From an uncultured Loktanella sp. (lineage in GTDB: Bacteria; Pseudomonadota; Alphaproteobacteria; Rhodobacterales; Rhodobacteraceae): a DNA stretch of 14,267 nucleotides. Positions 1 through 7,302 of this stretch are shown in pieces. Positions within the stretch are counted from its first letter, which is position 1. Every line of letters starts with the position of its first letter. The notes under the pieces are model-generated. The model was not told the DNA's origin. It saw only the letters and a program-made list of their open reading frames with translations, and did not search any database. The position numbers and the translations under genes were made by a program. Location of the stretch: contig CAJXTP010000058.1 in the NCBI GenBank assembly GCA_913061335.1, positions 1 through 14,267 on the forward strand, given 5' to 3'.

Positions 1-2
1 GA

Positions 3-776
3 ACACTCTCTTATCAAATAACGCTATTTGGACCCATAAGCGCTGACGTCAGACAGTGCGTAAAACATCTTTCGATGGCTTCGGGACAGGTGGACGCGTG
101 GTGCGAAAGGGCTTGGTGGGGCATTGCGGCAGGTGAATTGACGCGTGTCTACTTATACGACCAACATAAACGTGACGAGGCGCTGGCTTTGTTGGGCGTT
201 GCGGATTGGTCAACCGTAGATACGGCCCTTGGCCAAAGTGGTGTCATTCTGGCGACTGCGCATATTGGACCGCCCAAGTTTTTGATGAACGTGGTGATTG
301 ACCGTTATGCAAAGGCGATGGTCCTAACCAACATGCACGATATGCCTGGCTGGCTCGCGACAGCCACTGAAACGTTTCTGGATCCCAGAGATGCCACGAA
401 CCGGCCCATGATTATGTTGAAGTCGGCATTGCATTTGCGGTCAGGTGGCCTGCTGTTTGCCGCACCCGACGGTGGTTTCAGCGCCGATCATGTAAACGTG
501 AAGGGCCTGAACCAGATACGGCGTTTTTCTGTTGGAATTCCAATGCTTGCCCGTCGCCTAAACGTAGTCTCCTTTTCAACCTGGGTCTTGTGGGAGGGAG
601 ATAATTTGGCTCTGCGGATTCTGCCTATACAGGCACCCAAACAAGAGCTTGGAGACAAAGATTGGACCCGCGCTTGGATTGAAGATCATTGGGCTGACAT
701 GTCAAAGGTCATAGTTTCCTCGCCTGAGAATTTGCGATTTCTTGCGGCCCAGTTTCGTCGTGAATTCGGCACATGA
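3..776 (+). CDS. LpxL/HtrB-like lysophospholipid/lipid A acyltransferase family protein, 5' truncated
   Basis: The reading frame is open from base 3, so the gene probably starts before the window; the first ATG is at 75 (233 residues from there, against about 290-300 for the family). Numbering from that ATG, residues 56-69 hold the position of the family HX4D/E motif, and the later stretch LLFAAPDGG followed by VGIPMLARRL fits the second half of the acyltransferase fold. These enzymes move an acyl chain from a carrier to a lipid or sugar acceptor at the inner membrane. Oddity: the acidic residue of HX4D/E is replaced, since the motif reads H63-I-G-P-P-K68. This could mean an inactive or differently acting member. 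The stop overlaps the next start (ATGA, 773-776), so the two genes are probably translationally coupled. The family assignment rests on recognised motifs only; the substrate is unknown. Confidence 0.6.
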   Translation, partial: TLSYQITLFGPISADVRQCVKHLSMASGQVDAWCERAWWGIAAGELTRVYLYDQHKRDEALALLGVADWSTVDTALGQSGVILATAHIGPPKFLMNVVIDRYAKAMVLTNMHDMPGWLATATETFLDPRDATNRPMIMLKSALHLRSGGLLFAAPDGGFSADHVNVKGLNQIRRFSVGIPMLARRLNVVSFSTWVLWEGDNLALRILPIQAPKQELGDKDWTRAWIEDHWADMSKVIVSSPENLRFLAAQFRREFGT

Positions 777-2179
777 TCTGGGCAAGTTTTAAAAAGGGCG
801 CCTGCCTTCGTGGCCATGCTTGTGCAATCCAAAGCGATGGCGGCCAAACAAGTTACAGTGAAATTTTGCAGCGCGTAGATGCGTTGGCAAAGACAATTGG
901 ACGCGACAGGATAGCTGGAGGTTCACGTGTTTTGTTGGCGCAAACTGAACCACTTGCGCTTTTGTTGTCTGTTCTTGCGTGCTGGAGCATTGGGCTGGTT
1001 CCCGTCATTTCCCGCGAAGGTCGTAGTTCTGAAGGTCTTGCAGATCTGCAAAAATCCCTAGAGCGGGCTACTCTTTCTGAAAATAAAACGAAGTTCGCCA
1101 ATTGCGATACCCAAATTTGCGCGGGTCAGTTTCAGCCCCGTGACGAAGCATTGGTAATCTGCACATCCGGAACGACAGGCTCACCCAAACTGGTCGCTTT
1201 GTCAGCGGAATCTGTCTTGATAAACATCCAAACAATCGCGTCCAAATTATCGCTTCAGTCGAATGATCTTGTCGCAGTGGTGACACCCCTGACGTATATG
1301 TATGGCCTGTTTGGCGGAACCTTGAGCACGCTTTGGGCTGGAGCAACAGTTCGGCTTTTCGCGTTAGATGCCCCGCCTCCAGTGGTGCTGCGTGCCGTAC
1401 GCAGTGAAGGCGTGAGTGTAATTCAGGGACCGCCATCGCTGTGGAGATTATTTTTCGCATATTGGAATGGCAAAGCTTTTCCTGGTGTACGGTTGGTCAC
1501 GATCGGCGGTGAAAGTACTGAGAGTAATTTGATGGACCAGCTCGGAATCGCGTTTCCGCACGCAACCCGCGTGTTGTTATATGGCATGACAGAGGCTGGA
1601 CCGCGTATTTCTCACAGGACCTACGGTATGGTGTCCGAAAATTGCAACGTCGTCGGGACACCGTTTGAGCACTTGGATTGGTACATTGATCCAATCGAAC
1701 AGGGTTGTCTTCCAGCCGGTACAGGACGACTTGTTTTGCGTGGCCCAACTGTCTTCATGGGCTATATTCAAGACGATGGTGGGTATACTGGGCTGGATAC
1801 CGACGGATATTTTCATTCCAACGATCTTGTCCGTATCGACCCGCAAGGGCAGATGCATTTTGTTGACCGATTTGACCGGATATTCAAAAGTCGCGGCAAG
1901 CTGGTCAGCCCTAACGAGGTAGAAGCCGTACTGCTTGAATATGCGGCAATTAAGGAAGCGGCCTGCCACAAAGAGCCACACGAGATCTTTGGCTTTGTGC
2001 TGGCAGCGCAGATTGTTTTACACGACGACGCAAACGTATCTATCTCCCAAATTAGAGCGCATTGTGCAGTGAGCCTTCAGCCTCATTCCATTCCCAAACG
2101 CTTTGATTTTCTCGATAGCTTTCCCAATTCGAACTCAGGCAAGCGCCAGCCACAACCTACGACAAAGGCATGGATGTGA
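773..2179 (+). CDS. AMP-forming acyl/aryl-acid ligase (ANL superfamily)
   Basis: A 468-residue adenylating enzyme that activates a carboxylic acid as an acyl-AMP and passes it to CoA or a carrier protein. The P-loop-like motif TSGTTGSPK is at residues 131-139, the YGMTE motif at 270-274, the ribose-binding Asp at D351 within HSND, and the C-terminal catalytic lysine at K457 in NSGKR. All key positions are intact, so it should be active. At 468 residues it is shorter than the usual 500-550, mainly through a compact N-terminal domain. It starts inside the stop codon of the acyltransferase (ATGA), which suggests a pathway that activates an acid and then attaches it to a lipid or sugar acceptor. 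The acid cannot be told from the sequence. Its composition looks more AT-rich than that of matB downstream. Confidence 0.85.
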   Translation: MIWASFKKGACLRGHACAIQSDGGQTSYSEILQRVDALAKTIGRDRIAGGSRVLLAQTEPLALLLSVLACWSIGLVPVISREGRSSEGLADLQKSLERATLSENKTKFANCDTQICAGQFQPRDEALVICTSGTTGSPKLVALSAESVLINIQTIASKLSLQSNDLVAVVTPLTYMYGLFGGTLSTLWAGATVRLFALDAPPPVVLRAVRSEGVSVIQGPPSLWRLFFAYWNGKAFPGVRLVTIGGESTESNLMDQLGIAFPHATRVLLYGMTEAGPRISHRTYGMVSENCNVVGTPFEHLDWYIDPIEQGCLPAGTGRLVLRGPTVFMGYIQDDGGYTGLDTDGYFHSNDLVRIDPQGQMHFVDRFDRIFKSRGKLVSPNEVEAVLLEYAAIKEAACHKEPHEIFGFVLAAQIVLHDDANVSISQIRAHCAVSLQPHSIPKRFDFLDSFPNSNSGKRQPQPTTKAWM

Positions 2180-2186
2180 TGGTGCG

Positions 2187-2459
2187 GTGGCATCGCTTTC
2201 GCACGTCAATGCTGGACAGGGCTACGTGTATCAAGATGCGCGTGATGTGAACGCAATGGGCGCGGCAACGATCATGACCCAATTCTTTCCCTTAGATGCA
2301 GCTATGCGCTGTTATTTCACAGAGTGGGTCCGGTTTTTAAAAGAAGGCAAATTTTTTGAGACAAAAGCCGACAAGGATGAGGATCGTCGATATGCTGCAT
2401 CCGGCGTTGCCCGCCTTGGGCGTATAGCCGCTACAGGGGCAGTGATCTCCAACATATAG
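2187..2459 (+). CDS. Unrecognised 90-residue ORF in a scar region
   Basis: The stretch between the ligase and matB has one continuously open frame, here taken from a GTG at 2187 to TAG at 2459; the other two + frames hold several stops. The product is mildly hydrophobic in the middle (AATIMTQFFPLDAAM) with a charged second half (KADKDEDRR). I do not recognise a family, and no clear ribosome-binding site precedes the GTG. It may be a small real gene, a fragment of a gene broken by rearrangement, or a chance ORF. It ends next to the apparent malonyl-CoA decarboxylase remnant, so it may be debris from the same event. Confidence 0.25.
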   Translation: MASLSHVNAGQGYVYQDARDVNAMGAATIMTQFFPLDAAMRCYFTEWVRFLKEGKFFETKADKDEDRRYAASGVARLGRIAATGAVISNI

Positions 2460-2557
2460 AAACCAATTACGACGACTTCGCGCTTCGATCCAAAATCGGA
2501 GCATCCCGCAACGTGCAGGCGTTGCAGACGGCACCAGTTAAGAAAGCGACCCAGTGA
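2444..2557 (+). pseudogene. C-terminal remnant of malonyl-CoA decarboxylase (matA/MCD-like)
   Basis: In the frame with codon starts at 2444, 2447 and so on, the last 37 codons before TGA (2555-2557) read DLQHIETNYDDFA, then KIGASRNVQAL, then a Lys-rich tail. This resembles the C-terminus of malonyl-CoA decarboxylases as I recall it (a DL..IE.NHE.F pattern followed by ..ASR.V.AL). MCD converts malonyl-CoA to acetyl-CoA and is normally about 400 residues or more; upstream of about 2440 the family similarity stops and no start codon is apparent. The TGA overlaps the matB GTG start (GTGA), the arrangement expected of an intact matA-matB pair. The call is based on remembered family patterns, not an alignment. 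Confidence 0.5.
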
Positions 2558-4047
2558 CCAACACCCTTTATGATGCGCTATTTGCACCGCACGCTCAAAA
2601 CCAAGCAGCGTTCCTAGAATGTGATGATGGATCGGTTGTCAGTTATGCGGCCTTCGTGCGCCGTGCAGCCCAGATAGCAAACGTGCTAACAGATGCAGGC
2701 GTCGCCGCCGGTGACCGCATTGTTATTCAAGCCCCCAAACTGGCCGACACAATCGCACTTTACGGCGCCGCCGTTCAAACGGGCGCGGTCTATCTGCCGT
2801 TGAACACGGCCTACACCGAGGCAGAGCTGTCGTATTTCATCGGTGACGCATCCCCTGCGCTTGTGATTTGCGATGCAAAAGATGCGACAGCGGTGTCGCG
2901 GCTGTGCGCGGATCAAAACATCAAAGTCATGACACTGGATATTGACAGGATGGGCAGCCTGTCAGTGGCGGCAAATACGGCGCCCGACACGTTCAATACA
3001 GTTGATTGCGGGCCCGATGATTTGGCCGCGTTGCTATATACATCCGGCACAACGGGCAGGTCAAAAGGCGCGATGCTGTCGCATAAAAACCTGTTGTCCA
3101 ACGCCAAGGTTTTGACCGAACATTGGCAGATTACGGCCTCTGACCGGCTGATACATGCACTGCCAATTTTTCATACGCACGGGTTGTTTGTGGCGATGAA
3201 CACCTGCCTGATTGCGGGTGCGTCCATCCGGTTCATCGACCGCTTTGACATTGATCTGATCCTGTCAGAAATACCGCAATCCACCATGCTGATGGGGGTG
3301 CCAACGTTCTACACGCGGTTGTTGAGCGACGCGCGGTTCACCCGCGAACTATGCGCAGGTATGCGTCTGTTTGTGTCGGGTAGCGCGCCGCTGTTGGCTG
3401 AAACCCACACAGCATTTGAAACCCGCACAGGACAGAAGATCCTAGAGCGGTACGGCATGACCGAAACCAACATGATCACTTCAAACCCGTTTGACGGGCC
3501 GCGCGTTGCGGGCACGGTAGGGTATCCATTGGCAGGCACCCAAGTTGTCATCACCGACAACGGCACACCTGTGCCGCAAGGCGATATCGGCGTGATCGAG
3601 GTTAAGGGTGACAACGTCTTTCAAGGCTATTGGAACATGCCTGAAAAAACCCGCGAAGAGCTGCGCTCCAACGGGTTCTTTATCACCGGTGATCTCGGCA
3701 CGATGGGTGCGGATGGTCGGATCAGCATCGTTGGCCGGGAAAAGGATATGATCATTTCAGGGGGGTACAACATATATCCCAAGGAAATTGAGGATGTACT
3801 CAACGACATCAAAGGGATCAGCGAAAGCGCTGTTTTTGGCGTGGCTCACCCTGATTTCGGTGAAGCCGTGATTGCGGCTGTTGTGCTTGAAAATCAATCC
3901 CTTACGGCGGACGCCATTGCCGTCCATATTGAACTGCTGTTGGCCAATTTCAAACAGCCCCGCCAGTTTATCATGCTTGATGCGTTGCCGCGCAACACGA
4001 TGGGCAAGGTGCAAAAGAACGTCTTGCGATACGAATACGCGCCCTAA
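2554..4047 (+). CDS. matB: Malonyl-CoA synthetase (malonate-CoA ligase)
   Basis: A 497-residue ANL-superfamily enzyme that makes malonyl-CoA from malonate, CoA and ATP, with release of AMP and pyrophosphate; related enzymes also accept methylmalonate. The adenylation motif TSGTTGRSKG is at residues 163-172, YGMTET at 300-305, Asp380 in FFITGDLG, and the catalytic lysine K485 in the MatB-typical context PRNTMGKVQKN. Length and motifs are normal and the gene looks functional. The GTG start at 2554 is chosen because TNTLYDALF is a usual MatB beginning and because GTGA overlaps the upstream stop codon. In related bacteria the gene sits beside malonyl-CoA decarboxylase; here that partner seems reduced to a stub, so the product may feed fatty-acid or other synthesis rather than acetyl-CoA. 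Its stop is 5 bases from the stop of the convergent Rieske gene. Confidence 0.88.
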   Translation: MTNTLYDALFAPHAQNQAAFLECDDGSVVSYAAFVRRAAQIANVLTDAGVAAGDRIVIQAPKLADTIALYGAAVQTGAVYLPLNTAYTEAELSYFIGDASPALVICDAKDATAVSRLCADQNIKVMTLDIDRMGSLSVAANTAPDTFNTVDCGPDDLAALLYTSGTTGRSKGAMLSHKNLLSNAKVLTEHWQITASDRLIHALPIFHTHGLFVAMNTCLIAGASIRFIDRFDIDLILSEIPQSTMLMGVPTFYTRLLSDARFTRELCAGMRLFVSGSAPLLAETHTAFETRTGQKILERYGMTETNMITSNPFDGPRVAGTVGYPLAGTQVVITDNGTPVPQGDIGVIEVKGDNVFQGYWNMPEKTREELRSNGFFITGDLGTMGADGRISIVGREKDMIISGGYNIYPKEIEDVLNDIKGISESAVFGVAHPDFGEAVIAAVVLENQSLTADAIAVHIELLLANFKQPRQFIMLDALPRNTMGKVQKNVLRYEYAP

Positions 4048-4052
4048 TTCTG

Positions 4053-5093
4053 CTACTCGGCCATCTGTCGGTCGACCTGCTGTTCCTCGTTGATCATCGC
4101 TTGCAAGTGCCGCCGAAACCGCAACTGCCCGCCATCAATAGGCAGATCAATATGCGGAGATGTCTTATTCGCCATGCCAATTTGCACGGCATTAAGTACA
4201 TCTCGGTCCTCTTCAAACGCATGCTGTACGTCCTCGGTCATCATCTTGGATAAGGCTTCGTCATCGGGGCGAATATTGCGCAACTGAAACCAATAGTACC
4301 GCGTTTTGCCAGCGGTTGTTGGCGTCATAAAGTTATAGCTGTCCATTACAAACGTGTTTTCGTGCAAAGGACCATCCGGCCCGCCAGTCCCCGCAGGGGT
4401 AAATACCGCCTTGATCAGCGCATGCGATGGATAGCGCACTTCATAGTGCTGCAGGCGATCACAGTTACCCGCGAACTCCACAACTTTTTTGTAAAAGGGT
4501 GCTGGCTCGTGATCCATCATCCAGCGGTGCACAATGACACCGTCATCGGTTTTTGTGACCCGTAAGGGCGTGTCTTTTGTTGCGGCGGTGGCAAAGCTGC
4601 TTTGGTGCACCCATGCGACATGGGTCGGGTCCAACAGATTGTCGCACATCAATAGGTAATCGCAATCCAGTTCCATTGCTTCGCCGCGATTGATGCCCCA
4701 AGCTGGATCGCCATAGTTTTCGATGTCAAAAATATCATGCGGATCGGCCAATGCCGGATTGCCCATCCATATCCACACCAGCCCGTATTTTTCAAACAAC
4801 GGATAGGCATGCACGGATGCATTTGACGGAATGCGCCCGGTGCCGGGTGCCCAAACGCATTGGCCCGCGCAATCAAACGTTAGCCCGTGATAGCCGCATT
4901 CGACCGTATCGCCTTTGATCCGGCCCTTTGATAGTGGCAATTTGCGGTGCGGACAGGCGTCTTCAAGCGCTGTTATTTCACCAGATGCTGTCCTGAATAT
5001 GCAAACCTTTTCGCCCAAAACAAGGATCTGTTGCAGATCATTCGTGATCTCATGGTCCCAAGCGGCCACATACCAAGCGTTTTTCAAAAACAT
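4053..5093 (-). CDS. Rieske [2Fe-2S] non-heme iron oxygenase, VanA-like
   Basis: A 346-residue terminal oxygenase of the vanillate O-demethylase oxygenase type. The Rieske cluster ligands are C47-P-H49 and C66-G-Y-H69. The mononuclear iron site is D155-P-T-H158 and H163, the classical D-x2-H-x4-H spacing, with a probable third ligand Asp in the EEDRDVLNAV helix near the C-terminus. Such enzymes use O2 and electrons from a reductase to demethylate or hydroxylate small aromatic or N-methylated substrates. The start at 5093 is preceded by GGAG at good distance and gives the family beginning MFLKNAWYVAAW; a longer frame upstream is not used. No reductase or ferredoxin is encoded in the window, so electrons must come from elsewhere. 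It lies 98 bases after the MATE gene on the same strand. The precise substrate is unknown, so vanA is not assigned. Confidence 0.88.
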   Translation of the reverse strand: MFLKNAWYVAAWDHEITNDLQQILVLGEKVCIFRTASGEITALEDACPHRKLPLSKGRIKGDTVECGYHGLTFDCAGQCVWAPGTGRIPSNASVHAYPLFEKYGLVWIWMGNPALADPHDIFDIENYGDPAWGINRGEAMELDCDYLLMCDNLLDPTHVAWVHQSSFATAATKDTPLRVTKTDDGVIVHRWMMDHEPAPFYKKVVEFAGNCDRLQHYEVRYPSHALIKAVFTPAGTGGPDGPLHENTFVMDSYNFMTPTTAGKTRYYWFQLRNIRPDDEALSKMMTEDVQHAFEEDRDVLNAVQIGMANKTSPHIDLPIDGGQLRFRRHLQAMINEEQQVDRQMAE

Positions 5094-5191
5094 CTGTTCA
5101 ACTCCGGATTTCAGGCCATAGGGTTCATCTTGACGATGTATTGCTGATCCGACCATAGCCCTCGCGTTCAGGCAATAGACTTGTCGTTGAT

Positions 5192-6553
5192 CTACTTGCG
5201 AATAAGTCCGCCGATTTGGTCTTTCGCGACTTTGCCCGCGATGATTAACGACAACACCCAACCGCTTGTCACCGCCGTTGCAATACCCAACCAAACGCCC
5301 CAGACGCTGAAATCCAACACGCCGATAAACACCCAGATAAAGAATGCGACGCCAAATCCTTGGCGGTAGATACTGATCCACAGCGTCCAGATCGGTTTCT
5401 TGAGCGCCTGCAAAAGCGAGTTGATCGAGAACAGCATCATGTAAATTGGGAACAAGAACGCATCGACGCGCAGATAGCTTGATCCGATGCGGATCACCTC
5501 CGGATCGTCGGAAAACAGCGACATGGCCCATTCGCCAGCAAACAACAAGATTGGGGTAGCCACGACGGTCATCGCGAACCCTGTCATCCAACAAAACCGC
5601 AATGCGGCGCGCACGCGGTCAAAGTCTTTTGCGCCAAAGTTTTGGCCAGCAATTGGCAACAACGCACCTGTCATGCCGAGCACAGGCAACAGTAAAATCT
5701 GTTCGATCCGCAGCCCGACGCCGTAGGCCGCAACCGCCGCCCCGCCAAACTCCTTGAGCGCAAATTGCACGACAAAACCAGACACGAACATGACCATCAT
5801 CGCCGACGATGCAGGGATCAATTGTGCGGTGATCTGTCCAAAAATATCGCGAGATGGTCGGAACGTGGCTCGCGCTACGGATTGCATCGCATCTAGTTTT
5901 AGGATGCGTGAGATTATGAACACCATAACGCCAGTTTGGCTGACAATCGTTGCGACCGCGATCCCGTTAAACCCCATGCCGTCCCAGATGCCACCAACGC
6001 CGAACATCAGCAGCGGGTTCAGGCCGATGTTGACGAAAAACGCCACCATAAGTGCGCGTTGCATGCTGCGGCTGTCGCCATGTGCTTGCAAGATACCGTT
6101 GCCACCGTAAGCCAGAAAGAACCCGGGCAGTGCCAAAATCAGCCAGCGGAAATAACCCAACGCCGCATCACGGTATGCGCCCGGTTCCGACACCAGCGTG
6201 ATCAACACTGGGCCCAAAATCCAGCCGACAATCATTAAGACAACCGTTGCAATCACGCCGTATGTCAGCCCTTGGGCGATAAAGGTCTGTGTCTGTGCTG
6301 TGTCCTTGCTGCCCTTGGCGTTACTAACCAGCGCGCTCAACGCGGAACTTAGCCCAAAGCCAACGGCCATCAGGATAAAGAACGCCTGAAATCCAATCGC
6401 AAGCCCCGCCTGCGCATCCGTCGACAGCCGCCCAGCCCAATACACATCAACGACGTTATAAAGCGTGGCAAATAGCATCCCAAACGCAGCAGGGATAGCA
6501 AGAGCGCGAAAGTGGCTGGCCATCGTACCGGTTGTCAGATCATCTTTTTGCAT
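5192..6553 (-). CDS. MATE family multidrug/organic cation exporter
   Basis: A 453-residue polytopic membrane protein of the MATE (DinF/NorM-like) family, which exports organic compounds in exchange for Na+ or H+. The N-terminal half begins ASHFRALAIPAAFGMLFATLYNVVDVYWAG, in which the early Pro, Asn-Val-Val-Asp and Gly pattern is characteristic, and about 12 hydrophobic segments follow; a second family-like repeat appears in the C-terminal half (QLIPASSAMMVMFVSG). Length is normal and no frameshift is seen. Its ATG (6553-6551) overlaps the TGA of the ABC permease as TGATG, so translation is very likely coupled to the importer. That makes a physiological link between uptake of a solute and export of it or a product likely, which is unusual for a MATE gene. 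Confidence 0.88.
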   Translation of the reverse strand: MQKDDLTTGTMASHFRALAIPAAFGMLFATLYNVVDVYWAGRLSTDAQAGLAIGFQAFFILMAVGFGLSSALSALVSNAKGSKDTAQTQTFIAQGLTYGVIATVVLMIVGWILGPVLITLVSEPGAYRDAALGYFRWLILALPGFFLAYGGNGILQAHGDSRSMQRALMVAFFVNIGLNPLLMFGVGGIWDGMGFNGIAVATIVSQTGVMVFIISRILKLDAMQSVARATFRPSRDIFGQITAQLIPASSAMMVMFVSGFVVQFALKEFGGAAVAAYGVGLRIEQILLLPVLGMTGALLPIAGQNFGAKDFDRVRAALRFCWMTGFAMTVVATPILLFAGEWAMSLFSDDPEVIRIGSSYLRVDAFLFPIYMMLFSINSLLQALKKPIWTLWISIYRQGFGVAFFIWVFIGVLDFSVWGVWLGIATAVTSGWVLSLIIAGKVAKDQIGGLIRK

Positions 6554-7290
6554 CAGGTGTCGCTCGCTTTCAGACGTCTTTCCAACCAGCGGACGCCAGC
6601 AGATACGATAAGGATCAGCACCAGATATTCTAGCACTAGAATGGTGTATATTTCTAACGGACGGTATTCAGACACGACCAGTTCGTTAGCCTTGCGTGTC
6701 AGCTCTTGCAAACCGATCACCGACACAAGTGACGACATTTTCATCATATAGACAAGCTGATTGCCCAGTGCGGGCAGGATCCGCCGGATCGCTTGGGGCA
6801 GGATAATGTAACGCATTGTGTCGCGGTAGTTCAATGAAATCGACTGCGCTGCCTCGTATTGCCCACGTGCAATGGACTGGATGCCAGCGCGGAAAATCTC
6901 GGCCTGAAACGCGCTATCGCTCAGCGCGAGCGCCAGCACACCGGCCCAGAATACATTAAGCGTGATGCCCGACAGCGCAGGCAAGCCATAGTAAACCCAC
7001 AAGATCAGCACAAGGATTGGCACTGCACGCACGATCTCCACATAGGTCCGGTTAAACATCCGCCAGCCGCGCTTGGTCGACAATCCCGGAAGGGCCACAA
7101 GCAGACCGACGATCACAGATATCAAGATCGCAGTGAGTGACATGATGATCGTGTAATAGGCGCCGCTGGCCATGAATTTCAGATTGGTCCAGCCGGTGTT
7201 TGTCGTCGGATCGACCACATACCAACCCCAGTTGTTCGAGCAGCCAGACAATAACAAAAATGCGGAGACGAGGATCAGGAAACGTTTCAT
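6553..7290 (-). CDS. Polar amino-acid type ABC transporter permease with N-terminal lipobox-like sequence
   Basis: An inner-membrane permease of the HisM/GlnP family. The conserved cytoplasmic EAA loop is visible as YEAAQSISLNYRD followed by ILPQAIRRILPALGNQ. Two ATGs are possible, at 7296 and 7290; the ribosome-binding sequence GAGGAG (7297-7302) touches the first and lies 6 bases before the second, so 7290 is preferred (245 residues). The N-terminus reads KRFLILVSAFLLLSGCS, a typical bacterial lipoprotein signal with cysteine at residue 17, followed by a short non-hydrophobic stretch before the first membrane segment. This is odd for a permease and suggests lipid attachment, or a chance match of the first helix. 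It sits between the ATPase (10 bases away) and the MATE gene (1-base overlap). Confidence 0.88.
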   Translation of the reverse strand: MKRFLILVSAFLLLSGCSNNWGWYVVDPTTNTGWTNLKFMASGAYYTIIMSLTAILISVIVGLLVALPGLSTKRGWRMFNRTYVEIVRAVPILVLILWVYYGLPALSGITLNVFWAGVLALALSDSAFQAEIFRAGIQSIARGQYEAAQSISLNYRDTMRYIILPQAIRRILPALGNQLVYMMKMSSLVSVIGLQELTRKANELVVSEYRPLEIYTILVLEYLVLILIVSAGVRWLERRLKASDT

Positions 7291-7296
7291 TTGCAT

Positions 7297-7302
7297 CTCC
7301 TC
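7297..7302 (-). promoter_or_regulatory. Ribosome-binding site deciding the permease start
   Basis: On the minus strand the sequence is GAGGAG, then ATGCAA, then ATG. The first ATG directly abuts the site and leaves no spacer, while the second (7290-7288) has the usual 6-base spacer. The site also overlaps the TGA stop of the ATPase gene, which points to translational coupling of the two ABC genes. Confidence 0.7.

Noticed and set aside
853..1981. Several minus-strand ORFs opposite the acyl ligase
   Set aside because: They overlap a gene with all ANL motifs intact and have no motifs of their own.
5094..5594. Long N-terminal extension of the Rieske gene (frame open to 5594)
   Set aside because: The extension lies antiparallel in frame terms over the MATE gene, has no family similarity, and a good ribosome-binding site precedes the ATG at 5093.
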